Shown here: positions 42,270 through 51,834 of the stretch, in pieces | Layout: every line of letters starts with the position of its first letter | Numbering within the stretch: the stretch's first letter is position 1 | From: Alkalibacterium thalassium | GTDB taxonomy: Bacteria; Bacillota; Bacilli; Lactobacillales; Carnobacteriaceae_A | Assembly (NCBI RefSeq): GCF_900101165.1 | Contig: NZ_FNFK01000010.1 | Span: 1 to 57,701, forward strand | Length of the DNA stretch: 57,701 nucleotides | Reading direction: 5' to 3' | Notes under the pieces: model-generated | What the model saw: the letters and a program-made list of their open reading frames with translations, nothing else | Told to the model about the DNA's origin: nothing | Database searches by the model: none | Translations under genes and position numbers: made by a program

Positions 42270-43325
42270 CTAAAATGAACGGGACAGTGCATCTTTGTCT
42301 AATACCGCACGAGCTGTTTCTCTGGCAAATGTATCTTCCGAGTCCAGCAGTCTGATCAGTGCTGTACGTCCCAATTCATCATGGTGAAGAAGCGACTCAG
42401 CTGCGTTTCGGCGGACATGCCAGCTGGAGTCCTGCATATATTCAACAAGAACATCTACTGATTTTTCCGACGCTACTTTTCTCAAAAAACGGGCCAGAAA
42501 CGCCCGGACCTCCCAATATTCATCTCTGACTGCAGAAAACACAGCCTTCAAAAAAGCTTCATTTTCTATATGACCGATACTGTAACTGGCCTTCAAAGCT
42601 GCAATTCTAAGTTCCTTATCTCCACTTTGAATCAACTCTGTGATCCAGTCAACACTTTCGCTATACTGTCTCTTTCCAGCTTCTTCGACCGCAATCGCTT
42701 TAAGGCCTTCTTCACCGGTTTCAACGACTTCTTCAAGAATTCCACGAATGTCTCCTCTTACCCCCTCCAGCAAGGACAGAATCTGATTTCTAGTCAGCTC
42801 ATCTTTGGAGGTAACTGCATTAAGAATATCCTTAAGGTATGTGTCATCGGCCAGACTGATCAATGCCTTTGATGTGATGAACAGGAGGTCATGGTCACTT
42901 TTATTCAGTTGTTTTCTAATTACAGGAGTGAGTGACGTCAACTTGTATTCACCAGCCAGATATATTCCGATCTTCCTGTTCCACACGTTTCTGCTTTTAA
43001 TCAGTTTCTCTACATCTTTTTCAACGGCCTGACCTTCTTCTAACTCCAGCACCTTTTTCAACCGATTTTGTTCGATATACATATTGTATTGAAGAAGAAG
43101 TGATCGAAAAACTTTCTTTTCAACTATCGTCTGTGGATTTATTGAAAGAGAATCATCCTGCCCGGCAATAAATCTAACGAAGGCCTCTTCATATTCTCTT
43201 CTTACAGGTTCTTTTAGGTGATTAACTCTGTTCATAATCATCTTCTTGATCAATACAAAAAGAAACAGAAGGACATTGACTGAAATCAGTACTGTCAGCA
43301 GTAGCCATATGATGGATGATGTCAT
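42270..43325 (-). CDS. Membrane-anchored HEAT-repeat protein
   Basis: 351 residues. One N-terminal membrane helix (about 3-27, IIWLLLTVLISVNVLLFLFV), a basic linker, and then from about 90 to the end helical pairs of HEAT/Armadillo type, such as ELRIAALKASYSIGHIENEA, EYWEVRAFLARFLRKVASEK and SWHVRRNAAESLLHHDELGR. Such scaffolds bind partner proteins; no catalytic motif is visible. It stands between the diguanylate cyclase (14 bases upstream) and the GT2 synthase (58 bases downstream). A role as linker or c-di-GMP-dependent co-factor of the synthase is plausible, but unsupported by motif. Confidence 0.85.
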   Translation of the reverse strand: MTSSIIWLLLTVLISVNVLLFLFVLIKKMIMNRVNHLKEPVRREYEEAFVRFIAGQDDSLSINPQTIVEKKVFRSLLLQYNMYIEQNRLKKVLELEEGQAVEKDVEKLIKSRNVWNRKIGIYLAGEYKLTSLTPVIRKQLNKSDHDLLFITSKALISLADDTYLKDILNAVTSKDELTRNQILSLLEGVRGDIRGILEEVVETGEEGLKAIAVEEAGKRQYSESVDWITELIQSGDKELRIAALKASYSIGHIENEAFLKAVFSAVRDEYWEVRAFLARFLRKVASEKSVDVLVEYMQDSSWHVRRNAAESLLHHDELGRTALIRLLDSEDTFARETARAVLDKDALSRSF

Positions 43326-43338
43326 TTTGAGGCCTCCT

Positions 43339-44991
43339 TTACGACGTCAGTAATTTCTTGATTTTATGTTCCAGAACATCTAAAGAAAAAGGCTTCTCAA
43401 AAAAGTCGTGCGCGCCTAATCTCAGGCTTTCAAGAACAGATGATTCGCTGTGTCTTCCCGAAATCATCATGATTTTTGCCGTCCGGTTCAGCTCTTTTCC
43501 TTTAATTCGTTTAAGCACTTCTGTGCCCGTCACTTTGGGAAGCATGATGTCAAGAAGGATCAGATCATACTCGTTTGCTTCAAGTTTCAGCAAGGCTTCC
43601 TGTCCGTCTTTTGCGTGATCGACATCATAGCCGAGATAGCCTAGTCTAGTCTGTATAATGCTGACCAGCAGCTGCTCATCATCAACAACGAGTATTCTGT
43701 TCTTTTCAAGTTCCTTCACTTCATTCTGCATGACAGTGAGGTTCTTCCCTTGTTCCTTGGCTGCATATAAGGCTTTATCGGCCTTTTCGAGCAGTGTAGT
43801 TTTCGTCTGTTCTTCTGAAGTATACTCAGCGACTCCTGCACTGAAAGTTAATCTGATTGCCTCTCCAGTCTGCTTGTCAGTCATATTCAAATCATTGACG
43901 TCTTCCCTCAAATTCTCAATAATCTGTTTCGCCCGGTCCCCTTCACTTTCCGGTATAAGAAGAAGGAATTCATCTCCTCCAAATCTGAATACAGATCCAT
44001 CTGGTTCAACGTGAGTACGCATGACCTCAGAGAACTTTACAAGGACATCGTCACCTGCTAGATGCCCATATGTGTCGTTGATACTTTTAAAATCGTCAAG
44101 ATCCATAAACGCAACAGCAAATGGTTGTGCGTTCTCAAGAAAAAGATTGCGATTTTTTTCGAACTCTTCTATAAAATGTTTGCGTGTGTAAACACCAGTG
44201 AGTTCATCTCTGTTATCCCTGCTGGCATTCAGTTTACTCTTGCGTATCAGTCCATTGATTCGTGCTATCAGTTCATCTGAATCAATCGGTTTCTGCAGAT
44301 AATAGTCTGCACCTTCTCTAAATGCTTCGCTTCTAAACTCTTTACTGCTGAGTCCGGTCATGAAGATAATTGGTAGCCGACTGTTGACCGCCATGATTTC
44401 CTTATAGATATCAAGTCCGGATTTTTCAGGCATCACCATATCGAGAATAGCCAGGTCGACTGACGAGACTTTAATATGTTCAAGCGCCTCGTCCGGTTTA
44501 TCTGTAATTATCGCTTCGTAACCCTGACTAGTCAGAACCTGATCAAGATAATTGAGCAACGTCACGTCATCATCCAGTACGAGTACTTTTCCATTGAAGA
44601 GTGCACTGTCTTCTTCTTTTTCAGTAGTCACAGCATACTCATTTCCTTCCATCAGGATCTGCTCGAGATGCATCTCTACTAAATGTAAAAGATGGCCGGT
44701 TCCTTTTACCAGTTTCTCCATCACATTCTGAAAATTGGTCTGATGGATCTCACGGTCAGTCATCAGTTCTTCAAGTTCTCCTGCAGTTTCCGATATTTCC
44801 ATCAGCTGGATTGTGCCGGCCGTCCCTTTAACTCTGTGGAAAAACTGGTACAATGACTGGAAGTCGTTTTCGTGTCGGTTATTCAGAAACGCAATTAGAT
44901 TACGGGAGATGTGAGTGAGCTGTTCATTGTGTTCAATCAGAAACTTTCTCTGACTTTTCTTTATCATTTGTTCAAATTTTTCGTTATTCAA
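43339..44991 (-). CDS. HPt-REC-GGDEF-REC protein (diguanylate cyclase)
   Basis: 550 residues from a TTG start at 44991 (site CAGGAGGGG). Order: HPt domain (about 10-105, phospho-His in FHRVKGTAGTIQ); receiver 1 (about 125-245, VLVLDDDV, phospho-Asp in LAILDMVMPEKSG, LQKPID); GGDEF cyclase (about 255-410, ELTGVYTRKHF, DLDDFKSINDTYGHLAGD, FRFGGDEFLLL); and receiver 2 (about 420-545, ILVVDDEQ, LILLDIMLPKVTG, FFEKPFS). The active-site GGDEF is intact, so it should make c-di-GMP. The inhibitory RxxD motif five residues before GGDEF is absent (V-E-P-D-G there). With HPt and two receivers it is the endpoint of a phosphorelay from the hybrid kinase just upstream. Confidence 0.93.
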   Translation of the reverse strand: MNNEKFEQMIKKSQRKFLIEHNEQLTHISRNLIAFLNNRHENDFQSLYQFFHRVKGTAGTIQLMEISETAGELEELMTDREIHQTNFQNVMEKLVKGTGHLLHLVEMHLEQILMEGNEYAVTTEKEEDSALFNGKVLVLDDDVTLLNYLDQVLTSQGYEAIITDKPDEALEHIKVSSVDLAILDMVMPEKSGLDIYKEIMAVNSRLPIIFMTGLSSKEFRSEAFREGADYYLQKPIDSDELIARINGLIRKSKLNASRDNRDELTGVYTRKHFIEEFEKNRNLFLENAQPFAVAFMDLDDFKSINDTYGHLAGDDVLVKFSEVMRTHVEPDGSVFRFGGDEFLLLIPESEGDRAKQIIENLREDVNDLNMTDKQTGEAIRLTFSAGVAEYTSEEQTKTTLLEKADKALYAAKEQGKNLTVMQNEVKELEKNRILVVDDEQLLVSIIQTRLGYLGYDVDHAKDGQEALLKLEANEYDLILLDIMLPKVTGTEVLKRIKGKELNRTAKIMMISGRHSESSVLESLRLGAHDFFEKPFSLDVLEHKIKKLLTS

Positions 44992-45026
44992 AATACCCCT
45001 CCTGGTTGGATAGTACATACACCTTA

Positions 45027-48000
45027 TCAGTCGGTATGTCCGGTCTGTTTCTCCCACAAATCAAGGACAATGACAGACAAATCATTAAGTGAGTATGGCT
45101 TGACAAGGTAGTCTGTCAGATTGAATGTGCCTGCTATTTCTGCCGTCTTGTCCACTGCCGATGATACAATAATCGGCAAGTCTTTCGTCTTGTCATTTTC
45201 TCTGATTTCACTGATCAGATGCCATCCGGAAACACCATCTTCCAGAATGAGATCCATCACTATACCTATTAGAGGCTGCTGACTGGCAATAGAAACGATA
45301 TTCTGACTGCTAAGATAATGGATTACTCGGAACCCATTGGCTTTTAACGTTTCTGACAGCATTGATGCGAAACTAATGTCATCTTCAACAATAAGCACGG
45401 TTCCTTTTATTTCTGTATGCTGATCCATATGCGCACCCATATCTAATGTAGAATATTCCGGACTCAAAGGAAGACTAATGTAAACTGTCGTGCCTTCATT
45501 TTCTACAGAGTCCAATTTAATTGTCCCGTGATGAGCCTCAATGATGCCTTTACTTATAGCCAAACCAAGACCTGTGCCGCCGATTTTCTTGCTGGCGCTA
45601 TTGTCTATTCGCTTAAATTTCGTAAACATGTGAGGCAGCTCAGATGATGGAATACCAATGCCGCTGTCTGTAATACTGATACTCAGTTCATTTCGTCTGT
45701 TTTCAAGTTTGATGGCTATCTTACCTCCATCTGGTGAGAACTTAACAGCATTACTGATCAGATTGGTCAGTACCTGAACCATCCGGTCGGGATCGGCCTG
45801 TATGGCAGTAATGTAAGCAGCATCCTGAAGGTAGATGGAATGACTGGTCTTATGTCTGAAACTCTCAATCACCTGCATGATCAGTTCACTCATATTGACT
45901 TCTGTCTTCTCGTAATCCTGCTTACCTGATTCAATTCTCTGTATATCAAGGAAATCGTTGATCAGGTTAGTCAGTCTTTTCGCTTCTTTGTAAATAGTCT
46001 CAAGATAGCGTTTCTGCTTCTCCGGTTTGAGTTCTTTCATCATCAGCATCTCAGTAAATCCGAGAACGGACGAAAGAGGAGTTCTCAGCTCATGACTGAC
46101 CGTACTGACCAGTTCAGATTTCATCCTGTCGATTTCAAATTCTTTTGTAATGTCACGGTACATAAAGATCGTTCCAGTCTTTTCACCGGCAGTCATGACG
46201 GGTGAAGCATAGATTTGTATCTGTCTTTCCTGTCCGTCCTCAATCTGACATCTTATCGAGCTCAGTCTTTTCTGTTCCGGCGCCATCGACTGATGGTAGA
46301 ATGCTTTAAGTTCTTCAGGTTCATTGCTTCGGCTGGTAAACAGGCTGATCCAGTCGGATTCGTTAACAGATTCCTTGTCAAGCAGACCTTCTGCCCCAGT
46401 CAAACGGATAAGAGTATCATTAGCCTGTAGAAGCTCTCCTTCTGAAGAGACAAGCTGCAGCCCTTCTCTGACATTCTGGACAATGCTCTCATTGAGACTA
46501 CGTTCCTTAAGCACTGCTTCGTACATGGTGATTCTGCTCCATGCTACATTAAGCTGACTAGTCAAAACAGACAGTTCCTTGAGTTCTTCATCCTCAAATG
46601 GCTCTCCTTTTCTAGTCACTGCCAGTACCAAATCAAGGTCATCTGTTCCTCCAGATACGGAAATATACAGATCCCAGCAGTTGAAGTCAGTATCAGCAAC
46701 GCCCTTTTCAGAACTTGACGCTTGACGCTTAATGATAAACAACTGTTCAGATTTGAGCCTTTCAGCCATTTCTCCATGACCATCTTCTGCCATGAACCTA
46801 TCAATCAGGTCTGGTGTCATGTTGACTGATTGATAGTCCTTCTCCTTCAAACTGATCAGCAGGCCTTTATCAAATGTTACTGCGCCTCTGATATAGGCTA
46901 GTACCTGATCCAGGAATTCCTGTCTATCGACTGTAGCCGTCAGCTCTTCATTCAGCTGACTGTACCGTTCGATTTGCTCATTGGATTCCTGCATCTCTGT
47001 CAGCATATGCTCCAGCTTGAGTTCATTTTCAATGTTATCAGAAATATCGATGCCAATAAGAATGTATCGATAAGGTATACCTTTTGAATCAAGAAACGGT
47101 ACGATTGTTGCATTGATCCAGTAGTAAGACCCATCCTTCTTCTCGTTCTTCATTTTTCCAGTCCAGATTTTCCCTTTAGTGATGGTCTGCCATAGATTTT
47201 TGAAGAACCCTTTGTTCTGCTGGTCTGTCTTAAGTATCCGAGTCGTGTTTCCTATCAGTTCATCTTCATCATATTGAGAAATTTTACAGAACAAGTCGTT
47301 CACACTGACGATCATGCCATTTTCGTCTGTAATACACAAAAGTGCAGAGTCATTCAGTGCTTTATTGATTGCTTCAATCTCAACAACATACTCCTGCATC
47401 TTCTGCTGACTGAATTCCAGTTCGTCCTGCTGAGCCAGCAGTTCTTCATTCTGACTAGTCAGCTCCTCTTCCTTTTCCTGAACTTCCAAAGCCAGTTCAT
47501 TGAACGAGTCAGCCAGCATGTGCAGCTCTTTAAATCTATACTGGGACTTCATTGACCATTCTCTATTCTGTCTAAATCCTGATGTCGCATAGATAAAATC
47601 ATTGATCGGATGAGTTATGTCATTCAGAAGTTTGCGTGTAATATAGACAACAGTCAGAAGGCTGATCAGACCTAAAATCACAAAGCCAGTAATGAACTGA
47701 TACGTCAAGTCGATGGCCTGTTCATACAAGGCATCTCTTTCATCCTGACTTTCCTGAAGATAGGTCTCCGTGAAGGCTAAAAACTCATTAACTTGAGCAT
47801 TCGCCCCGCTTCCGGCTAACTCTCTAAGTGATGCATAATCGTCGTTTTCTACAAACCCGATTGCTTCAGGTAGAATCGACTGTGTATAAATATCATAGAA
47901 CTCCGCCAGCCCTTCTCCTAGAGCCTCTTCTTCCGCAGTCAATGGTAGAGACTGAAACCTATCGATACTTTCAGACAATTCATCGATGTTCTGATTCAAC

Positions 48001-48257
48001 AGATTCAGTTCCTGCTCTTCCTGAAAAGCATAATACCCTCGTGCACGGAAAAAGACTTTGTTAAGATTTTCTTCAAGCTCTTCGATCACGTTATATTTTT
48101 CTGTGCTTTCTGCATATTGATTGTCTATCCGGTTCTGAGCTCTGTTCATTAAAAGAATGCCTACAGTGGTCATAAGATAGAGGATCAAAGCAAGAATCCC
48201 TGCCTGTCTGTAGATTTTCTGTTTTATCTTCAGCTGCTTTTCCCTATTATCAGCCAT
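45027..48257 (-). CDS. Hybrid sensor histidine kinase
   Basis: 1076 residues. TM1 about 15-35; an extracytoplasmic helical bundle (about 36-190, rich in Gln and Glu, of the four-helix MCP type); TM2 about 190-212; HAMP; coiled coil (LTSQNEELLAQQDELEFSQQ); PAS domain (about 290-410, ending ILIGIDISDN); GAF-like domain (about 440-580); second PAS (about 595-700); HisKA with phospho-His in VSTVSHELRTPLSSVLGF; ATPase with N box LISNAVKFSPDGG and GGTGLGLAISKGII; and a C-terminal receiver (VLIVEDD, phospho-Asp in IGIVMDLILEDG, LVKPYS). It could pass phosphate through its receiver to the HPt of the next gene, and to the stand-alone regulator before it, which overlaps by eight bases. The stimulus is unknown. 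Confidence 0.95.
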   Translation of the reverse strand: MADNREKQLKIKQKIYRQAGILALILYLMTTVGILLMNRAQNRIDNQYAESTEKYNVIEELEENLNKVFFRARGYYAFQEEQELNLLNQNIDELSESIDRFQSLPLTAEEEALGEGLAEFYDIYTQSILPEAIGFVENDDYASLRELAGSGANAQVNEFLAFTETYLQESQDERDALYEQAIDLTYQFITGFVILGLISLLTVVYITRKLLNDITHPINDFIYATSGFRQNREWSMKSQYRFKELHMLADSFNELALEVQEKEEELTSQNEELLAQQDELEFSQQKMQEYVVEIEAINKALNDSALLCITDENGMIVSVNDLFCKISQYDEDELIGNTTRILKTDQQNKGFFKNLWQTITKGKIWTGKMKNEKKDGSYYWINATIVPFLDSKGIPYRYILIGIDISDNIENELKLEHMLTEMQESNEQIERYSQLNEELTATVDRQEFLDQVLAYIRGAVTFDKGLLISLKEKDYQSVNMTPDLIDRFMAEDGHGEMAERLKSEQLFIIKRQASSSEKGVADTDFNCWDLYISVSGGTDDLDLVLAVTRKGEPFEDEELKELSVLTSQLNVAWSRITMYEAVLKERSLNESIVQNVREGLQLVSSEGELLQANDTLIRLTGAEGLLDKESVNESDWISLFTSRSNEPEELKAFYHQSMAPEQKRLSSIRCQIEDGQERQIQIYASPVMTAGEKTGTIFMYRDITKEFEIDRMKSELVSTVSHELRTPLSSVLGFTEMLMMKELKPEKQKRYLETIYKEAKRLTNLINDFLDIQRIESGKQDYEKTEVNMSELIMQVIESFRHKTSHSIYLQDAAYITAIQADPDRMVQVLTNLISNAVKFSPDGGKIAIKLENRRNELSISITDSGIGIPSSELPHMFTKFKRIDNSASKKIGGTGLGLAISKGIIEAHHGTIKLDSVENEGTTVYISLPLSPEYSTLDMGAHMDQHTEIKGTVLIVEDDISFASMLSETLKANGFRVIHYLSSQNIVSIASQQPLIGIVMDLILEDGVSGWHLISEIRENDKTKDLPIIVSSAVDKTAEIAGTFNLTDYLVKPYSLNDLSVIVLDLWEKQTGHTD

Positions 48258-48612
48258 TAAGCTGCTCCTCCACGACCGTGTACAGTTCCATAGGACTGAA
48301 CGGTTTTTTCATAAAGATGTCTACTCCCGCTGAAGCCGCATTTTCCTGATCTTTTTCCTGGGTTTTTGCGGTCAGCATGATGACAGTCGTCTCATCAATT
48401 ACGTTCTGATCCAGCTTTTGAAGCAACTCAATACCCGTCAGTTCAGGCATCATGTAATCCAGGACCAGAACATCGTATACATTATCCTTTATCATCTTTA
48501 AAGCCTCTGTTCCATTCTCTGCTTCATCGATTTCGCAGTCCAGGTCTTCCAGACTGTCCACAATCAGCATTCTCAGAACAGCTTCATCATCTACAACTAA
48601 TACTTTTTTCAT
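48250..48612 (-). CDS. Single-domain response regulator
   Basis: 120 residues, one receiver domain: KVLVVDDEAVLRMLIVDSLE (acid pair), phospho-Asp in VLVLDYMMPELTG, Thr/Ala switch in VIMLTAKTQE and the Lys in IFMKKPFSPMELY. No output domain, like CheY or Spo0F, so it likely acts as a phosphate shuttle or binds a partner. It starts three bases after the preceding GH-like gene ends and overlaps the kinase gene by eight bases, which shows tight coupling with the phosphorelay. Confidence 0.93.
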   Translation of the reverse strand: MKKVLVVDDEAVLRMLIVDSLEDLDCEIDEAENGTEALKMIKDNVYDVLVLDYMMPELTGIELLQKLDQNVIDETTVIMLTAKTQEKDQENAASAGVDIFMKKPFSPMELYTVVEEQLNG

Positions 48613-48615
48613 ATG

Positions 48616-51600
48616 TCATCTCCTGTTAATTAGATAGTCCTGAAGAATATAGTAGGACTGTTTCACTCGCTCCGTGTATACGGGTATTTCCCAGTTTTCC
48701 CAAGTGTATAGAATCGATTCGTTTTCTACAGGCAGCTGCTGGATGATTTCTTCATCATTTACTGCCAATAGTTTCAACCCAATCCCATCGATCCATTCAG
48801 AGCTTTCAAGACCATTAGTATAGAGATCGCCCATCACTTCTTTGTGACTGGGGTCCTTAAAGTTAAGAAGCAGCCAGGGAATTCTCACTTCATAAACGCC
48901 TCGTTCTTCATCGTAGTAATAATCACTTAGTGAATCATAGTCAACATGTGATGGATCTCCGATACCTTCTCTAAGCAAACCAGTTTCATAGTAATCAAAT
49001 GCTATCTCTTCTCCAGTCGATGGAATAGTCATCGGTTTTGACAAGGCATAATGGACAGGGGTAAAGACTCCACTGTCTCGTTCTGGTGCATCATTACTTT
49101 CAAGATCGTTTCGTTCGACCCCATACTGGAAATAAAAGGGATCATAATAGCGGTCTATCCAGATTCTGCTCTGGTTTACCTGACTAAGCTCAATCATAAA
49201 ATCTATACCCATTTCAAATGAGTCAGATGAAAATCCGTCGATTGACTGATTCCCCTGCTCAGGTATAGTATCCAGAAGAATGGCCAGGCTGTGTGCCGAT
49301 GTCCATTTATCAGTATCCACTTCTGCTTTGAAATACAAATACGCTTCATCATGATCAACGCTTAATGTTCTGATTAGCCCCGACTCGTCCGTAAGCAAAC
49401 TATCTGTGTCTACCCACGTATCATCCGACCCATTCAATACGTGCTTGAATGTCTCGAATCCCAGTAAGCCAAATCGCTGCTCATTCGTCTGAACATTGGA
49501 CCAGTATGGTCTCTGATCAGGGTTGTCGAGCTCCATGGTGTTCCAGGTACGCTTGAACCATTCATCCTGCCAGGTGAAAACAAGTCCTCCTGCAGCGCCC
49601 TGTTCAAATAAATCATCAAATAGGCGGACGACTGTCTCTCCCTGTTCCTTTTCCGACATGAATCCCTGATTCCAGCCGAAAGGGTTTCTATGGGTCTGTC
49701 CCCTTGAAGCAGGGATACCGAACTCTGCAACGATAAGGGGCATTCTGTGTGCACTGATCAGATTGTTCAAGTAGCCGGCATAGCTGTTTTCTTCTCCACG
49801 ATGATCAATAAAGGACAGGTACTCCGGATCGTGATTCAGAAAATCTGGATAGTAAGGGTACACATGGTAGCTGGCAAAATAGCCTGCTTCCATGACGTCC
49901 GTTTCATAAATATGGTTCGGATCGACACTGACCAAATCTTCTTCTACTGATGGTTCTGACGGGTGATCTAGCAGATCGGTAGTCGGCCAGTTGGTAAAAC
50001 TGATCGGACGCATAGCCTGATAGGTCTGAGCTTCGTAAGTGACCGTATAGTCCATCCTGGCAGCCAGCCATTTCTCAAATGCATTAGCTTCCTGAGTTGT
50101 GAAGTACTCTCCTTCAAATTCAGGCGTATCTTCGTGACGATCATTCGTCTGCTCGACCATCCTAGGGTACCACTCTACACCTAGAATGTATCCGGCGACG
50201 TATGGTGAAATGTCATACGTAAAATTCCCTGATGCATGTCCTCGTCTTTCAGGAATTTCAGCCTGACCATGAATCACATCCACGACATCTCTTATTTCAG
50301 CTTCAAATGTATCAATAATTTCAGGAGTATAAGCGTCCAGCTCTGTTTCCAGCTGCTCTTCTTCCACCCACACCCCATGCATGATGTAAATCGGTGTATC
50401 GCTGTTTTGATTATGCTGCCAGACAGCCTGGTAGAATTCGGGTGGGTGTATGGTATAGACTCGAATGACGTTGGCCCCCATGTCGTGAATCTGTCTGATC
50501 CATCGGGTGTACTCATCCAGGCTGATCGCCGCTTCTCCTGGCCAGGAACCAGGTCTGGCCATTCCCATATTGACGCCTGCAACATCCAGTATCTGCCAGT
50601 CGTCTTCTTTCAAAATTTCAAAGTCCTTTCCGTTAATGCGGGTAGTAACAGCAAGTTCGTTCGTTTCTGAGGCAATAATGTCTCCTGCTTCAGCATCAGT
50701 TTCTTCATTATTATTAGTGTATGTATCCTCTAGTATCTGACTGATCATTGGGAGATAGGCCCGATAGTAAAAGGCTTGGGTGCCTCTAAACTGAAGTCGG
50801 CTGATCAGTCTGTTCAATGCATCGAATCCCCTGTACTGGTAAACTGATGGTGTCTGTTCAAGATCCGCATAGTCACCAGCAAAATAGTAGCGTGGCGTTT
50901 CTATGCTTCCAGTTCGAGTCACCGCTGGCAGAATCTGATCTAATCCATATCCTTCCATCACTTCCACTCCTTTATCTGTCAGTCCAAGATCGTATTCAGC
51001 AAGCACCTCTGCCTCTTCAGCAACTATGACATCAAACCAGTAGGCGTAAGTTGATATGAGGGTTTCATTAAAATAGTCGCGACCACTGTCAGTAAATCGG
51101 AACGTCACGCCTTCTCCTTCAAAATCCTCGCCAGCTGTCAGTACGATAACCTCATCTTCTTCACTGACGAATACGAGACCAGAATCCTTAAACGCCCATT
51201 CATTACCGGAGCGTGTTTCATAACTCGACATGAGCCAGTTTGGAAGCTCATCAGTTTCAGTGGGATCAAGTTCTGAAAAGTACCTTCCAATCCATCCCGA
51301 CCAGCTGATTCCTAGTAATGATGTAAACTGCGTCCTGACTTCGGTTTCGGTCGGACTCGCGAAACTATTGAATTCAGCTATGAGCGGTGTCTCAAGGATC
51401 TGAACGCGCCGGGTGATTTCCGTCACATCCTCTTGAGTCAATCCTCCAGCTATTAGTTCAGAACGTGATCCATTAACCTGACTGTTATTAAAATCATTCT
51501 CATATACTCCGTACGTATCTGCAATATAAAGAAGATCAGCCGGTGCATCCGCAGCACTTTCCAAGTCTGTCAGACTATATGATCCATCTTCTTGAGGATG

Positions 51601-51834
51601 GAAGCCAATGTAGTCTTCAGATAAATCATAGGTATTTCCCTCGCCGGTCAAATACTTGTAGTGATTTAGTGCCCACATAATGCCACTGTGTTCTCTATAG
51701 GTCATATCAGGTACTGTCTTATCCAGAATAATTACATCGAGGTGCCTTCCCGACTCCGCATGCCAGAGCAGATACGGCATTACAGCCAACAACCCGGCTA
51801 GAAAAAGGAAAGAGTATAACAGTTTTCTTTTCAT
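48616..51834 (-). CDS. Extracellular membrane-anchored glycoside hydrolase-like protein
   Basis: 1072 residues from ATG 51834 (site GAAGGGAAC). N-terminal signal anchor (KRKLLYSFLFLAGLLAVMPY). Residues about 30-400 are of unknown fold with multiple acidic patches. From about 430 there is a clan-A TIM barrel: WPGEAAISLDEYTRWIRQIH, ANVIRVYTIHPPEFY, YIMHGVW, GYILGVEWYP (candidate acid/base Glu), SYHVYPYYPDFLN, LIVAEFGIP (candidate nucleophile Glu) and GGLVFTWQDEW. A C-terminal beta-rich domain (about 830-1070) may bind carbohydrate. First gene of the EPS/signalling cluster; it could trim or release the polymer made by the GT2 enzyme. The substrate and even activity are unproven. Confidence 0.85.
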   Translation of the reverse strand: MKRKLLYSFLFLAGLLAVMPYLLWHAESGRHLDVIILDKTVPDMTYREHSGIMWALNHYKYLTGEGNTYDLSEDYIGFHPQEDGSYSLTDLESAADAPADLLYIADTYGVYENDFNNSQVNGSRSELIAGGLTQEDVTEITRRVQILETPLIAEFNSFASPTETEVRTQFTSLLGISWSGWIGRYFSELDPTETDELPNWLMSSYETRSGNEWAFKDSGLVFVSEEDEVIVLTAGEDFEGEGVTFRFTDSGRDYFNETLISTYAYWFDVIVAEEAEVLAEYDLGLTDKGVEVMEGYGLDQILPAVTRTGSIETPRYYFAGDYADLEQTPSVYQYRGFDALNRLISRLQFRGTQAFYYRAYLPMISQILEDTYTNNNEETDAEAGDIIASETNELAVTTRINGKDFEILKEDDWQILDVAGVNMGMARPGSWPGEAAISLDEYTRWIRQIHDMGANVIRVYTIHPPEFYQAVWQHNQNSDTPIYIMHGVWVEEEQLETELDAYTPEIIDTFEAEIRDVVDVIHGQAEIPERRGHASGNFTYDISPYVAGYILGVEWYPRMVEQTNDRHEDTPEFEGEYFTTQEANAFEKWLAARMDYTVTYEAQTYQAMRPISFTNWPTTDLLDHPSEPSVEEDLVSVDPNHIYETDVMEAGYFASYHVYPYYPDFLNHDPEYLSFIDHRGEENSYAGYLNNLISAHRMPLIVAEFGIPASRGQTHRNPFGWNQGFMSEKEQGETVVRLFDDLFEQGAAGGLVFTWQDEWFKRTWNTMELDNPDQRPYWSNVQTNEQRFGLLGFETFKHVLNGSDDTWVDTDSLLTDESGLIRTLSVDHDEAYLYFKAEVDTDKWTSAHSLAILLDTIPEQGNQSIDGFSSDSFEMGIDFMIELSQVNQSRIWIDRYYDPFYFQYGVERNDLESNDAPERDSGVFTPVHYALSKPMTIPSTGEEIAFDYYETGLLREGIGDPSHVDYDSLSDYYYDEERGVYEVRIPWLLLNFKDPSHKEVMGDLYTNGLESSEWIDGIGLKLLAVNDEEIIQQLPVENESILYTWENWEIPVYTERVKQSYYILQDYLINRR

